Positions 23,903 to 37,307 of a stretch of 64,000 nt of DNA are shown in pieces. Under the pieces are notes generated by a model that was given only the letters and a program-made list of their open reading frames with translations, was not told the DNA's origin and ran no database searches. The translations under genes were made by a program, and so were the position numbers. Location: positions 8,243,355 to 8,307,354 of the forward strand of contig JAQFVV010012434.1 of assembly GCA_028023455.1 (NCBI GenBank), given 5' to 3'. The DNA is from Epiperipatus broadwayi (lineage: Eukaryota; Onychophora; Udeonychophora; Euonychophora; Peripatidae). Numbering within the stretch: the first letter of the stretch is position 1; each line of letters opens with the position of its first letter.

Positions 23903-24136
23903 ATGAAAATTAAAATTGCTTCTTTTAATGTATGGGGTTTGAATTCAATAGGAAAAATGTTTAAGTTGAAACAATGGATCAAGGAAACAAAACCTCATAT
24001 AATGGGACTGTTTGAAACCAAAATTTATGCAGGGTCACAAATTGATCCACCTAAATTTTTAAATAGTGTGGGCTTTGTTGCATGTTCAAGAGACTCTACC
24101 TCACCATCAGCCAGGACAGGTCTTTTGATAGCTTGA
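23903..24136 (+). mobile_element. LINE ORF2, N-terminal part of APE endonuclease, truncated
   Basis: The 77-codon frame starts with MKIKIASFNVWGLNS, the first conserved block of apurinic-type LINE endonucleases (the N of SFNVxGL), followed by PHIMGLFETK with the catalytic glutamate block. Similarity ends at a stop at 24134 and nothing recognisable as the rest of the endonuclease or the reverse transcriptase follows. The sequence instead runs into an ATC/AAT microsatellite and a long inverted repeat. The element therefore keeps its 5' half and lacks its 3' half. Confidence 0.8.
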
Positions 24137-24384
24137 ACATTGTAAAATTGAGGAAAATTAAACATTATAAAGTAACTTAGAAGGATATGCATGCAAATTA
24201 GCAACAAGGAAAATTTGGCAACAATTTTTTTTCCTTCTGTTATAAGTGTTTGATTTGCTAATGGGGTTCAAATGATAATGGACAATCCAGGAAATTATAT
24301 TAAATCCAGAAAGAACTCTTATCAAAAGTGACAATGTAAATGCAAAATTTGTAATTCTTTTGAGACAATAAAGACCTTTGGAAA

Positions 24385-24519
<135 letters not shown>

Positions 24520-24537
24520 TGTAAATTATAATCATGC

Positions 24538-26420
<1,883 letters not shown>

Positions 26421-27299
26421 TACTTAATTTGTATATTATTTACAGTTATTATAATTTAAAATTTACATATAGTTTATTTTTAACGAATAACTTATTTTTA
26501 TTTATAAGTATAAGCTGTATTCTACCAGCTGTTGCTGATAAAACAATCATAATTCATATTATTTAAATTCAGCAAATTTTATAAATAAATATTTTAAAAT
26601 GTTTGCTATCAGAGATTTTTAACGTATGCAAATATAATATAAAACTACAATTTATTTCAATAGACGCCATATATTTTTACTGAGTATTATTCTTTTTAGT
26701 CAATTACAATAAAGTTGTTTATTCTTAAATTTTTTTACTCTTGATATTTTATATCATTTTACACAATTACCCAACATTAAATTTTATATTTATCAAATAG
26801 ATTGATTATTTGACATATAAGTACACATTTGCATTTTCTTTTTCAAAACAGGTTTAAGATGTCTAAATAATAAGACATTATAATATATAATAAACAATAA
26901 TATTTGAATATACATATATATATATTGTTAATCAGTCATTTATAAAATGCTAAAAAAACTATAATATATAAACTTGGCTTACCAACCAAAAAATAAAATA
27001 ACTCGTTTTAAATATTATATAATCAATCAACAAGTAAAAATAAATTTATCATTCGATATACATGAATATACAGTAAAATGATAAAAGAACAATATTTAGA
27101 TAATCCACTGCAAGCCGAAGACTCACTGACATTTATCTACAGAGAAACAATAAATAAAAGCAAAAAAAAATTACTTTTTGTCAAAATTGAAAAATTATTC
27201 ATTTTGAACGCTTTTTTTAATCTTTCGTGTTTTATTTTTAATTAAACTTTAGCTAGATTACATTATATTTAAAAAAATAAATTTAATTTGCTTGTCATT
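26421..27299. other. AT-rich spacer, nothing recognised
   Basis: No frame or repeat identified on either strand. Confidence 0.6.
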
Positions 27300-27636
27300 G
27301 AATGAAACCTAAAAAATTTTGACATAGATCTAACCTCCATATCATTTCCCAAAACTATGTTCTAAAGCTTTTTGCAGGATAAAATTTTGCACATTGAATC
27401 TAATTTTTTTGATTCGTATCTTTTCTTTTTTCCTTATTACTTCAATAAATTATATTTTATTCATCCAATTCTCATGGAATCTTTCTTCAGTCTTTGTGAA
27501 TCCTTTCTAATCCACATTAAGACTTAACTATCTATGTGTTATTATTTTTTCTAGTAACATATCTAGCCCAAATCATTTAAGCTTTTTCATTTTTTTAATT
27601 GTATATATATTAATTCTAATATTTTCACAGATGAAT

Positions 27637-27876
27637 GATGATTTCACATTATTATTATTTTCGGGATATTCCTTGTGGTAAAATAGCTGACGTTTCAGTA
27701 CAATAATAAGTACCTTTCTCAAAGCATCCTCTTTCTCAAATCATAGGAATGCGCATTCATATGGTTTGAGAAAGAGAACGCTTTGAGAAAAGTACTTGTT
27801 GTTGTACCAAAACGTCAGCTATTTAGCTATTTTACTACAAGGAATATCACGAAAATAATAATAATATGAAATCATA
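27637..27876. mobile_element. Inverted-repeat (MITE/foldback-like) element nested in the RTE remnant
   Basis: The arms start GATTTCACATTATTATTATT and end with the complement. They continue through GGATATTCCTTGTGGTAAAATAGCTGACGTTT versus its complement, then CTTTCTCAAAGC versus GCTTTGAGAAA, leaving a ~35-bp loop. Total about 240 bp, arms about 100 bp with roughly 90% pairing by eye. It separates two parts of one RTE reading order, so it inserted after that LINE. Confidence 0.85.
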
Positions 27877-28497
27877 AATATATCTCCCCATACTTTACTA
27901 TGTGGTATGATATCTCTATATTATTATTCTGTCAAGTCCAAATCTCCGATTTATATGTAAAAACTTAAAACACATCAATTAATGTTTTTTTATACTGATA
28001 AACACATTTTCTTTAACATTAAATTATTTCCTATCAAAAGCGCTTCATCCAAATTTAATCGTATAAATAATTTTATGCATTATATTTCAATCTGTATTAA
28101 TTATTTTACAAAAAAAATTGTAATTATTAACTTTTCCTAATTCATTATTCTTAATCTTTCCTTCATTTCAGCATTTACTTTTAATCCTTTTTTTTTGCTT
28201 ACATCTGATAATATTTTCTAAACCTGAAGCTTCATTTTCAAAATTTAGACGATTTAAATTTTAATTTTATTAATGTCCCATTCCGAAAAAAGTTTAAACA
28301 TACCAAATCACCCTAAACTTTCCCTATTATTTATATTAATCTTCCTAATGTTATCATGTCATTATTATATCTATTTTCTATTGTTCCAAAGGTTTAATAG
28401 TTGAAATACTCATAAAATCAAATGTTTTTTAGAATCGACAAATCCCAACTTAATGGTACTTTGTATTTATTAATGTTTTCTATGACTTTTCTGAATA

Positions 28498-28740
28498 CTT
28501 GTATGTGATCTACTATTCCAAAACTACATTAAACTTCTACTTTTCCTAAGGTTAGTTTGATTCCAAACTTTTTTTTAGTTGAGTCTAATGATTTTAGTAA
28601 AGGGTTTGTTTGTAACTGATAGAAGAATGATAAGTAACTTGTATGTGATCTATTATTTCAAAATCACATAAGTTTTTCTTAAGGTTAGTTTGAATTCAAA
28701 ATTTTCTTTAGATAACTCTAATGATTTTAGCTAAATTAGT
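28498..28740. repeat. 140-bp direct duplication
   Basis: CTTGTATGTGATCTA.TATT starts at 28498 and again at 28638. The copies share AAGGTTAGTTTGA and TCTAATGATTTTAG with scattered changes. The duplication is internal to the RTE remnant; a Rep-C scrap follows at 28735-28805. Confidence 0.85.
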
Positions 28741-29229
28741 GTTATAGGATTGTGTGGAGAGTGGTCAGTTGCGTGAAAGTCTGTGCTCATATACCCTTTA
28801 TACTAAAGCTTTGCTTGTAAGTGATAAAAGATTGACAGGTCTGTAATTTGTAATATTTTTCTTACTTCTTTTAAATATCAAATTCCACTACTGCATTCTT
28901 TCACAAATTTGTTACAACTTTATACTTTTGCCAATAATTTATTTATTTGTTCACCACTTCTTTAAAAATTATCAATAATGAGGCAATCAATTTCTAGATT
29001 TTTTTTTGTTCTTAATATTTGGATTTCTCCTCTTTTTATTTAAAAATACTTGACAATTAAAAGGATGTTCTGATTGTAGAGGTTACTTTTTTTTACTATT
29101 TACATATTAACATAAGTGAAAGGAAAGTTTGAATTACATAGAGAGTAATTCATAAGGGTAACTGTTTAATTATCTATAATTACTTCAAAATTGGGTGCTA
29201 AATGTTTATGACAATAAAAGTCCAAGTCA

Positions 29230-32200
29230 TGACAATGCACAATTGAAATAGATGGGAGACTGCCAAATTTTATTCATGATGTTCTGGATAAATATTTGAA
29301 AGAGTATAAGTATGAGTTTAGTCATTATTCATTATTTCTTTTGAATACATCTAACTTTTAATTATCAAATATCATGGAGCAGTATACAAACTACATTATT
29401 CTTAGTGTGTGAACAATCACAGATATATTATAATAATGAAAGTATTTTATATATTTCCTAAGCAATTGCAGGAGGTTGATTGTGCACTTAAGAAATACAA
29501 AGAGGTCGACAAAGTTATAACATTTTTTTGGATAATTATTGAACAGGGCACATATAGGTCAAGATTTATCTTGAATTGGTCATTGAGAAACATTTTGGTT
29601 GTAATTATACCTTGTAATAGATTAAACAGAAATTTTAAACATGATCGAGGAACACAAAAGTTTTGGAATTTAGTTAGAATCATAGCAATTTGCAATGTTG
29701 TACACGGAAATGTGGATAAATATTCATTATCTTCTTCAAATCTCTAAGAGATTATATGATCAGAAGATTTTATACTATACTGATCAAATAAGTCATCTTT
29801 CTAAAATGTATGATTTTGTGAAAAAATATAATTTGACTTAGGAAATGAAACAAACAAACTTATTAGGGGAGGGGGGGCATTAACAAAAATTAAAGTATAT
29901 ATTTTGTTCTAATATAAATAGCAATAGATTTGGGATATATCAAATAGAGGCCTCATTATAGATTGAAGAGGATGCAGTTCTTATTGATAAAGCATGTGAA
30001 AATGTGTCTCAAATATATGAGTAATTTTAAATAGCTGCATGCAATGTATAGTGGGCAAGTATTCAGCCAAGAATGACTGGAATTCCCTGTGAGAACAATT
30101 ACAATGGGATAGAGCATTTTAAAATCAAAATGCTTTCATTTTTATGCTAAACATGGTCATGGTAAAACTGTTCAAGTGTTGATTTAATTGTTTTTTAGTC
30201 AAATTAACTGAGATGAAGTGAAAGGATGAAGAGTTAACTATTAGGCATGGTGTAATTTTACAGTCTGTAGACAGCTGCAACATGGAAGATTTGCAAACTT
30301 GTATTATGGAATTAGTCAATGTATGGAATTGATTTAAAGTAAGCAGAATATGGAAATATTTTGAAGGCATATGAAAATTATAAAGAGATCTTCAACAAAG
30401 GATATAGCTTGGAAATTCTGAGATAAAAAACAAGGTAAATAGGGCATTGTTTCAAGGAGTAAACCTTGTGGAATGTCATGACTAAATTTGAAAGATGTGA
30501 ATAGTCATATAATTTAAAGTTTAATTAACCTATTGATAAAATAGTTTTGGATAGTGATTATCAGATAACTATGCTCAAGTAGAAATTTGGATGGTGTGGT
30601 TAATAGACATTTCCGAGTGACTAGATTAAAATCAGCTCAAAGTCGACTTAGTATGCAACATAATTTTGTTTTCTTTGATAAACAAGATTGATTCTTGTAC
30701 TAAAATAATAGTTTAAGAGGCATGGTAATCATTCATTGTATAATGTGATATCAATAATTTTGTGAAAATAAGTTAATTCACTTTTTATAGAATTATTCTC
30801 GCAAAAAAATTTGATAAATGTCTTCAAGTGAAATAAGACACAAGTTATTTATTTACAGAGGATTATAATGCATTTGACTTCTTTTTAGACAAAAATATTT
30901 TGTTGGAAGAAATATTGAGAATGTTAAGATTGCTTGTGAAAATGGTTGTAACATTTATGTGGGTTGAGAACAATAATATAAACAAGTGCTCTGTTTTGAT
31001 TAACTGAAATAAAATCTGTGGCTGAAGAGGTGTGTTATGTATAATTTCTTTGAATATTTTTTGATCTACACTGTAATTTTCTTGAGGAAATTAAATGTTG
31101 TAATTAACAGTATTCTGACATTGATTTGCTGTTTTAGAATATATTTAAATGCTCAAATATTTCCACATCAACTTTGGTGTTAAAAAAAAGAATGACATCA
31201 TTTAATTAAATGGAAATGCAAAAATGAGTTGGAGTAGATTTTGCATAATTCATAGTATTCTTATTGGCTTTGATTAATTTGTTTTTATAAGCTATATGTC
31301 ATAGTATTCTGTTTCTAAAATGTTATTAAATTGTTTGCTTCATTTTTCGGTTTACAGTTCAGAGTTTATCATCCATTATGAAATGCTTTGAAGAGTTATA
31401 TCAATGTCATCAATATATTGTTTTATGAGGTGATTTAAATGATACCTTGTTAATCGATTGGAACAGCAATTATTAAAAAAAAAAAATTTTGAAAACCAAC
31501 CAAGTTTCAATCAGAGTTTTGCAGCTGATAATAGTAATGATTATTTTATATTTAAATAGCCTGTTTAATTTGAGATTTCACACAAGCATAGTCTGAAAAT
31601 GAAATGCTGGATAGGTAAATTGTTGTTTAAAATTGGATGGTGATGCAAATAAAAGATCAATGAGAAATGAACCTTGCTAACCAATAAACAAAATTACACT
31701 GAGAAGGAACAAGGATAATAGTGATGTAAGTATTGATTGATTAAGCTTACATTGTAATGCATATGATAGTTAATTATAAGAGCAATTAAAGTCATCACAC
31801 AGGATGGTTATTCCAGACATATGTAAAAATTTTCTTTGGCAGTCAGGAGTTTACTGGATACATCTCTAGCTCTCTGGTTTCGTATAAGATAAAATTGCTG
31901 TAACTGATGATTAAAAGATAGGTCAATTGCATTAAAAGATATGTATACTATACTTAAATTTTGTTAGTGGAATTTCTGTAATTGTTATAATCCTATACCC
32001 TGAATTAATCTGATGTTTGATTTGTGTATAAAGATATAATTTTTATTTAAAGAATTAATGATATCTGGTTCTATTGAAGATGAAATTGTTTAATTAAACC
32101 GAATATATCAAAATGGCAATTCTTTAGAAATTAAGTTAGTTCTGTAGTTTTTTTATGTAAATTTAGGCCATGCACATTGATCATGTTATGTATTTGAGTT

Positions 32201-33000
32201 ATTGGTTTGATGCTTTTTGTTGTTATATTTAATATCCAAATTAGATACTTTGGGATATTTGGTTGTTTTAAGAGACTGATTTGATCAAATTGCATTACAT
32301 GTAGTTGTGTTGTTTTAGCAATAGGAAATTTTCTGTATATATGCTATCATGGTGTAAGGTAAAAACTGAATCCTGTATTTTGATCTCAGGCTGATCCATG
32401 CTTTATGAGACTGAGCTTCTGTGGATGATTCAGTTGATTAGACTTTGAGAGTTATACATTTATTGGAAATATTTGGTTTGAAGCAATTAGTTTTATTATC
32501 TTCTCTATCCTGTATTTCATCCTCTTCTGAATAGATGCTGGCTACATATGGAAGTAAGCAATAGAGTATATGGTCATAATTATGCTTATTTCTGAAGTGG
32601 ATGAAGTGTTTTAAAGGCAATATTTGCCCATGAACCTAGATTTATGCTCATTACTGTATAAGTAATCCAATGTTGATCTTGCTAAGTCTGCTACAGTTAC
32701 CAGTGCTATATTGATAAGCAATATGACTCAATCCAAAACATTTGAAGTAATAGTTGAGATGGGGTACATAAAGATCCAAAAAAGAAGTTCATCTGGTGAA
32801 TGACTCTGCATTATATTAATTGTGACTTTTCATAAGTTTGTGGAAATTTTAAATGGTATATTATGTATATATTCACTCAATATGTTAAGGAATATGCTAC
32901 ATTTGCAATTATTTTCTGTAGAACATTAACTGAAAGCCAAGTTGAGCAGTGTGTGCATACAGAATGCAGCCATTGTGGATTTGCATCTCTAATTATATTA
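29230..33000 (+). mobile_element. Badly decayed LINE ORF2 (endonuclease and RT traces)
   Basis: Plus-strand translation shows VVIIPCN (near 29600), KFWNLVRIIAICNVVHGN (29655-29710), which resembles the 'R..FW..lr.ii...nvv.GDfN' endonuclease block, then about 1.2 kb later RIILAKKFDKCL and FTEDYNAFDFFLDKNILLEE (about 30790-30910), which resembles RT motif A (D..KAFD.v...~l), then NINKCSVLIN, and a KNDIIxL near 31190 at the position expected for YADD. The spacing fits Tx1/L1-type ORF2. Stops are dense, so this is a fossil. The 112-codon frame at 29409 is part of it, not a host gene. 31250-33000 is assigned by extent only. Confidence 0.5.
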
Positions 33001-33498
33001 TAGAGTTTTTTTATATGTTTAAATATTTAATAGTATTTTCAGTCTATTTTTCATGCTGCTTAGTAAAATATACTATCCTATGAATGATCTGACTGTAAAA
33101 GCAGCAATATATTTAATTGTTTTAATCATACTGTTTTTGCAGCTTGGCTGTATAATCAGATAGTAATGGGTGTGATAATAATGGTTACCCATCAGATAAA
33201 CCACAATTTTTAATGAAACTGATAACTGATGTGGTGAAAAGAAGCTGTTTGTGATAATTTTGCACCAGTATTCATTTAGATTATCAAAAAATGGGCTTAT
33301 TTTCATTAATTGTATTGTTGGTGTTTAAGTTGTTATACTTTGTATTATTATCACTATTTTCTGGATCTAATGGGAGTTTTAGTGCTGCTTTTTAAGTGTT
33401 TATTTCTTGTTTGTTATTGTACTTGTTGAATCTACACTGGATTAATTGTATTTAAGAGAACCTTATTATCAATATTCTATAAAGATTTATAGATTTAT
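33001..33498. other. AT-rich spacer, nothing recognised
   Basis: The short minus frame at 33073-33306 has no recognisable features. It may still be decayed LINE 3' sequence. Confidence 0.5.
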
Positions 33499-34107
33499 GT
33501 AGTAAAATAAAAATTCATATAAAATTACAATGCTAGCCAAAAACATTAAATTTTACTAAAATTCTTCCACAACCATGGTTTCATCTATTAACAAATAGAC
33601 CTTTTCAAGTGAAATTCAACTAAAAATACCATCTATATATACCAAATAAAATAATCTTCCCATCATTCACTTCAAAATCTAACTTCCTTTAACATCAAAG
33701 GATGTGATGTTTTCATGAGATTAATAGCCTCAGTTTCAAAATATTTTATCATCAATGTTTTTTTTACTTTTCTTTTCAATTTACATTTTTCATAAAAGAT
33801 AACCTCTGCATTATCAAAAAAAGGTGAATTGAAAAGAAGAGTAAAAGAAACTTTGACGATAAAATATTTTGAATCTGAAGCCATCAATCTCATGAAAAGA
33901 TCCTTTGATATTAAAGGAAGTTGTGTTTTGAAGTAAATGATGGGAAGACGATTTTGTTTGGTATATATAGGTGATAAGTTTAAGTGTATTTCACTTGAAA
34001 AGGTCTATTTGTTAATAGATGAAATCATGGTTGTGGAAGAATTTTAATAAAGTTTAGTTTTCTTTTGCTAGTATTGTAATGTTATATGAATTTTTATTTT
34101 ATGCATT
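33499..34107. repeat. Long inverted repeat, about 290-bp arms
   Basis: The left arm starts GTAGTAAAATAAAAATTCATAT and the right arm ends ATATGAATTTTTATTTTATG. Internal matches include AATTCTTCCACAACCATG versus CATGGTTGTGGAAGAATT, GACCTTTTCAAGTGAAAT versus its complement, and CTTTTCTTTTCAAT next to a ~35-bp loop at 33790-33826. About 85% pairing by eye. No transposase and no clear target duplication; a foldback or MITE. Confidence 0.88.
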
Positions 34108-34649
34108 ATTACTACTATGCAGTATTTAAGATTTATGTAAAGTATGTTGTTGACCAAAACTAGCCTAAGTGTAATTGCTAGACATTATATCTTCTTTTTT
34201 TAATTCATATCGCTTCTATTCATTCACTCTAAGTAACATTTTGTAGAGGGAGAATATACTATACTATTTAATGGCTTTTTTTCTTTTGCTGGCGTTTTTT
34301 AATTTTCATTTGCCCAGAATATCGCCATTTGTTTGTATATATTTCATTTGTAGGGTTTATTTGAACTTGTGGTTTTTAGAATTTTATCTTAAAAAGCTTT
34401 TACTTTATTGTATTGTCATTAGGAAGGTTGTGACATTTATCATTGTTATTTTTTATTTATTTAGAGATTGGCTATTTTTCAGTAAAGATAATGCTTATCT
34501 GATTCCCTTTTGTTTTTTTTTATTTTTGAAAAATGCATGTTCATGTTTAAAATAACGAAATGGGAAAAAAAAACTTTTTTACAGCACCGTCAAATTCATT
34601 AAAATGGCAGCCGTATTTACTGCCTTGCATGTTATTTTTGTTTTTTATT
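34108..34649. other. AT-rich spacer with a 94-codon frame of no recognised function
   Basis: A plus-strand frame at 34271-34555 encodes a phenylalanine- and leucine-rich, membrane-like peptide. In T-rich DNA this composition arises by chance, and I see no family signature. The sequence next to it on the other strand is RTE remnant, so this may be non-coding LINE sequence read backwards. Confidence 0.45.
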
Positions 34650-35670
34650 ATTATATAATTTTTTGTTGAACTCCTCCTATATTTTATGATGCTGTTCATC
34701 TTTCTGATAATAGTTTCATTACTTCTTCATTCTTCCAATAGTAAAATGTTAATATTATTTTTCTGAATCGTTTTAGTGTTTCTATGACTTCTCAATTATA
34801 TTTTCTTAGATCGTTTCAATTATTTTATAGACATCCAAATATCTAATGCTACTACATTGATTTTTTTTTTTTTTTATATTTTATACTTTTTTTTACTTTA
34901 TACATTGCCGTGTGTTGATTGAAAAAATATATTAGAATACTGTTTCTGTGTAGCTGAGTATAGCAAAGTATCACTTATCTTCTTAATGAATTCATTCAAG
35001 TCAGTGTCGTTATCAAAATCTATTACAACTTTAAAATGATATTCATACATAAGCTTAAATTATCTACTGCTAATATTATATATCTTTTAATACTTTTTGT
35101 CTCTTGGGTTTTGTTTAACCAAAATCTTATATTTCATTTATTATAATTATATTATCACTTTTTGTGTTAAATCTATTAAGTATATTACAGTCTTGCATAT
35201 GTATTTTTTATTTGACAAAATATAATCTAATTTTACTGTAACATCAAGTCTTTTTCAAATTTAGAATTTTTCAAAAAAAAAAAAAAATTTGTAAATTAGA
35301 GATATTTTTTAGGAAATTTCAGTCTCTTTTGTAGTGCATTTCCATATCCATATGAAAAACTTATTTTCTAATCTCCAATTTTAGAATCAAAATATCTTCA
35401 TATTGTTCTAATCCAAGTATCTGTACATCTAAATAAAAATCTACTTCATCAGAATGTCAAAAAAAATATGAATTATCTACATTTGGTATCATCTATTAAG
35501 TTGAATAATTAATCTTGCCATATATTATCCACCTCTACAATGTTTTTCTATTTTTGTTTATAATAAATCTCACTTCATTTATGCTTCTAATATTTGAACC
35601 TTTAGAATATGAAGTACAGTCACTTTTCAAGTTAATTGCCTCTTTACTTTTTTTTTAACTTCTCAAATTA
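34650..35670 (-). mobile_element. RTE-type LINE remnant (endonuclease and linker), decayed
   Basis: The minus strand aligns at nucleotide level with the plus-strand RTE copy at about 55250-56100. Shared landmarks: GAAGTTA.AAAAAA near 35650, CAAATATT, GATT.ATTATAAA, ACAACTTAATAG (35493-35504 complement), GATACCAAATG.AGATAATTCA, and TGATGAAGTAG..GATTTTTA. It continues as DFDNDTDLNEFIKKIS, matching the DFEYDSDLNE linker of the better copy. Many substitutions and indels; RT not found beyond 34650. Confidence 0.75.
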
Positions 35671-35835
35671 TGATAATATAATATTTAATATAGTTTTAAA
35701 ATAAACTTTATTGCTATTATGTAGAAGAAAATGATTATATAAACTGTTTACATAATTAAATAAATGAAATTTTACATGTAATAATAATAATTAACCTATT
35801 CATTCATTGTACTGTATGTTTACTATAGTAAATAG

Positions 35836-36170
35836 AGGGATTTGAAATTAGGATTTTCAGTCTATATTCATCCTCCACTGAACACATACATGTAAAAAAG
35901 ATACATGACTCCTAGTATACATATTTCATGCAGTACCAGCACTCATCAAATAGGCCAGATTATAATTTCCCATACATATATACATAGAGTGCTCAGTTTA
36001 TATTAAGATAGCAACCAAGTCCTTAAACCTTAATTAATAGGCTTCAATATCCTCATCCAATAATTTTACTGTCCATTTCATTGAAAAATCAACAATAGAA
36101 TGCTCAAAGCTCTTGGTTGATTTGATATTATAATCATATCTATATAGACATTATGCCAATCTAACCCCTC
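35836..36170. mobile_element. Rep-C SINE-like copy
   Basis: Contains AGGGATTTGAAATTAGG at one end, CATATTTCATGC, CCAGCACTCATCAAATAGGCCAGAT, AGTGCTCAGTTTATATTAAG and AATAGAATGCTCAAAGCTCT, all shared with the copies at 300-1075 and 16137-16760. It lies between two copies of a ~60-bp segment (35789-35850 and 36257-36316). Confidence 0.7.
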
Positions 36171-36190
36171 ATATTACTGAACCATTACAT

Positions 36191-36397
36191 ATCCATTTAT
36201 ATTAAGAGAAGGGATGTGCTTATGCTGTGATATAATCTATTTCCAAAGCAATATGTAATTAACCTATTTATTCATTAAACTGAATGTTTACTGTAGTAAA
36301 TAGATGGATTTGAATAGATTAATTACATATTGTCTTGGAAATAGGTTACATCATAGTATAAGTTCAGCCCATTCCTCTCCTATTAATACAAATGGAT
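36191..36397. repeat. Imperfect inverted repeat
   Basis: The arms (CCATTTATATTAAGAGAAGG.. and ..CCTATTAATACAAATGG) contain CTATTTCCAA versus TTGGAAATAG and ATATGTAATTAA versus TTAATTACATAT. The ~45-bp loop sequence (GAATGTTTACTGTAGTAAAT) also occurs at about 35810. Confidence 0.75.
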
Positions 36398-36861
36398 ATA
36401 TAATAATACAAGGGGTTGATGTCTACATGGATATGCCTACAATATAAAATCCACCAAGAACTTTTACTATTCCATCATTGGTTTTTTATTATTTCCAGAT
36501 TTTTTTTTCTTTTTTAATGTTTCAATTTTGTTTGAAACTTTTTATTAGATAAATTTATTATAACTTATTTATTTTAACATAATTTTTATCATATGTTTCA
36601 TCATTAATTGTTTCGTTATTTGCTCTATCTTTGTTTTTGTTGTTTTTGCTTTTTATATTATTTTATTTTTAAAACATGTTTATTTCATTATATACTTTAT
36701 ATAACATTAAGTTATATATCAGAAATTACATATTATTTAACTTGTTACATTAAATAAAGCCTTAATATATTTTGTTCCTTGATTATTATTTTTTTGCATG
36801 TCTCAGGAATGTTTTATTTTATTAGAAGACAGTTGTATTAATAATAATTGTATGGTAGTGA

Positions 36862-37307
36862 GATGTAATATGTTGGACTATTTCCATCATTTATGAGTGA
36901 ATATTGAATATATAGAAAATTTTAAATTTTATTTAAACTTTTCAAATACAAACAACTTGTTAGTAATAACACACAAATAGACAATACAGATTAGTAATTA
37001 CACAACGTTTCGAGTAGTATTATTCTCCACTCTTCTTCAGGTGTTGCTGGCCTATATGCACAGTGACAATATTCACTTAGAAGTTGAACTCGCACCTTTA
37101 GATTCTTGTATATTGAATTTAAGGCAAACGCTCTACCAACTGAGCTAATACTACTCGAAACGTTGTGTAATTACTAACCTGTATTGTCTATTTGTGTGTT
37201 ATTACTAACAAGTTGTTTGTATTTGAAAAGTTTAAATAAAGTTTAAAATTTTCTATACATTCAATATTCACTCATAAATGATGGAAATAGTCCAACATAT
37301 TACATCT
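36862..37307. mobile_element. Inverted-repeat element, 162-bp arms, with tRNA-like core
   Basis: Arms 36862-37023 and 37146-37307 are nearly perfect reverse complements of equal length (outer GATGTAATATGTTGGACTAT, inner ACAACGTTTCGAGTAGTATTA). The 122-bp core holds CTCCACTCTTCTTCAGG and a minus-strand tRNA-like sequence. The layout (inverted arms around a Pol III-type sequence) is unusual for a simple MITE. No coding capacity. Confidence 0.88.
37082..37150 (-). pseudogene. tRNA-like sequence inside the inverted-repeat element
   Basis: The minus strand reads TTAGCTCAGTTGGTAGAGCG, a textbook tRNA D-arm/box A, followed by a loop region and about 40 nt later GGTGCGAGTTCAAC, a near match to box B (GGTTCGANTCC). 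The acceptor stem and anticodon arm do not fold properly, so this is a tRNA-derived Pol III promoter rather than a working tRNA. Confidence 0.65.

Larger units (their letters stand above)
27300..28780 (-). mobile_element. RTE-type LINE remnant (RT palm to C-terminus), decayed
   Basis: Reading the minus strand from high to low coordinates, and shifting frame where needed, gives the RTE reverse-transcriptase order: FGIVDHIQVF..VIENINKYKVPL (about 28430-28560), a degraded motif A (F.KTFDF, about 28400), KKKGLKVNAEMKE (about 28140-28240), then after an inserted hairpin KKMKKLKWFG (about 27570-27600) and a C-terminal tail with WMNKI.FIEVI, the equivalent of 'W.DEIRk.aG' in the better-preserved copy at 55020-56930. 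Stops and frameshifts are frequent. A 140-bp internal duplication (28498/28638) repeats the DHIQV segment. Confidence 0.65.

Noticed and set aside
29409-29747. 112-codon plus-strand frame as a novel host gene
   Set aside because: Its second half fits the endonuclease block of a decayed LINE and the neighbouring sequence has matching RT traces.
31395-31440. HQYIVL.GDLNDTLL as a GDFN endonuclease or YADD motif
   Set aside because: Its distance from the better-placed RT motif A (about 550 bp) fits neither an upstream endonuclease nor the expected YADD position.
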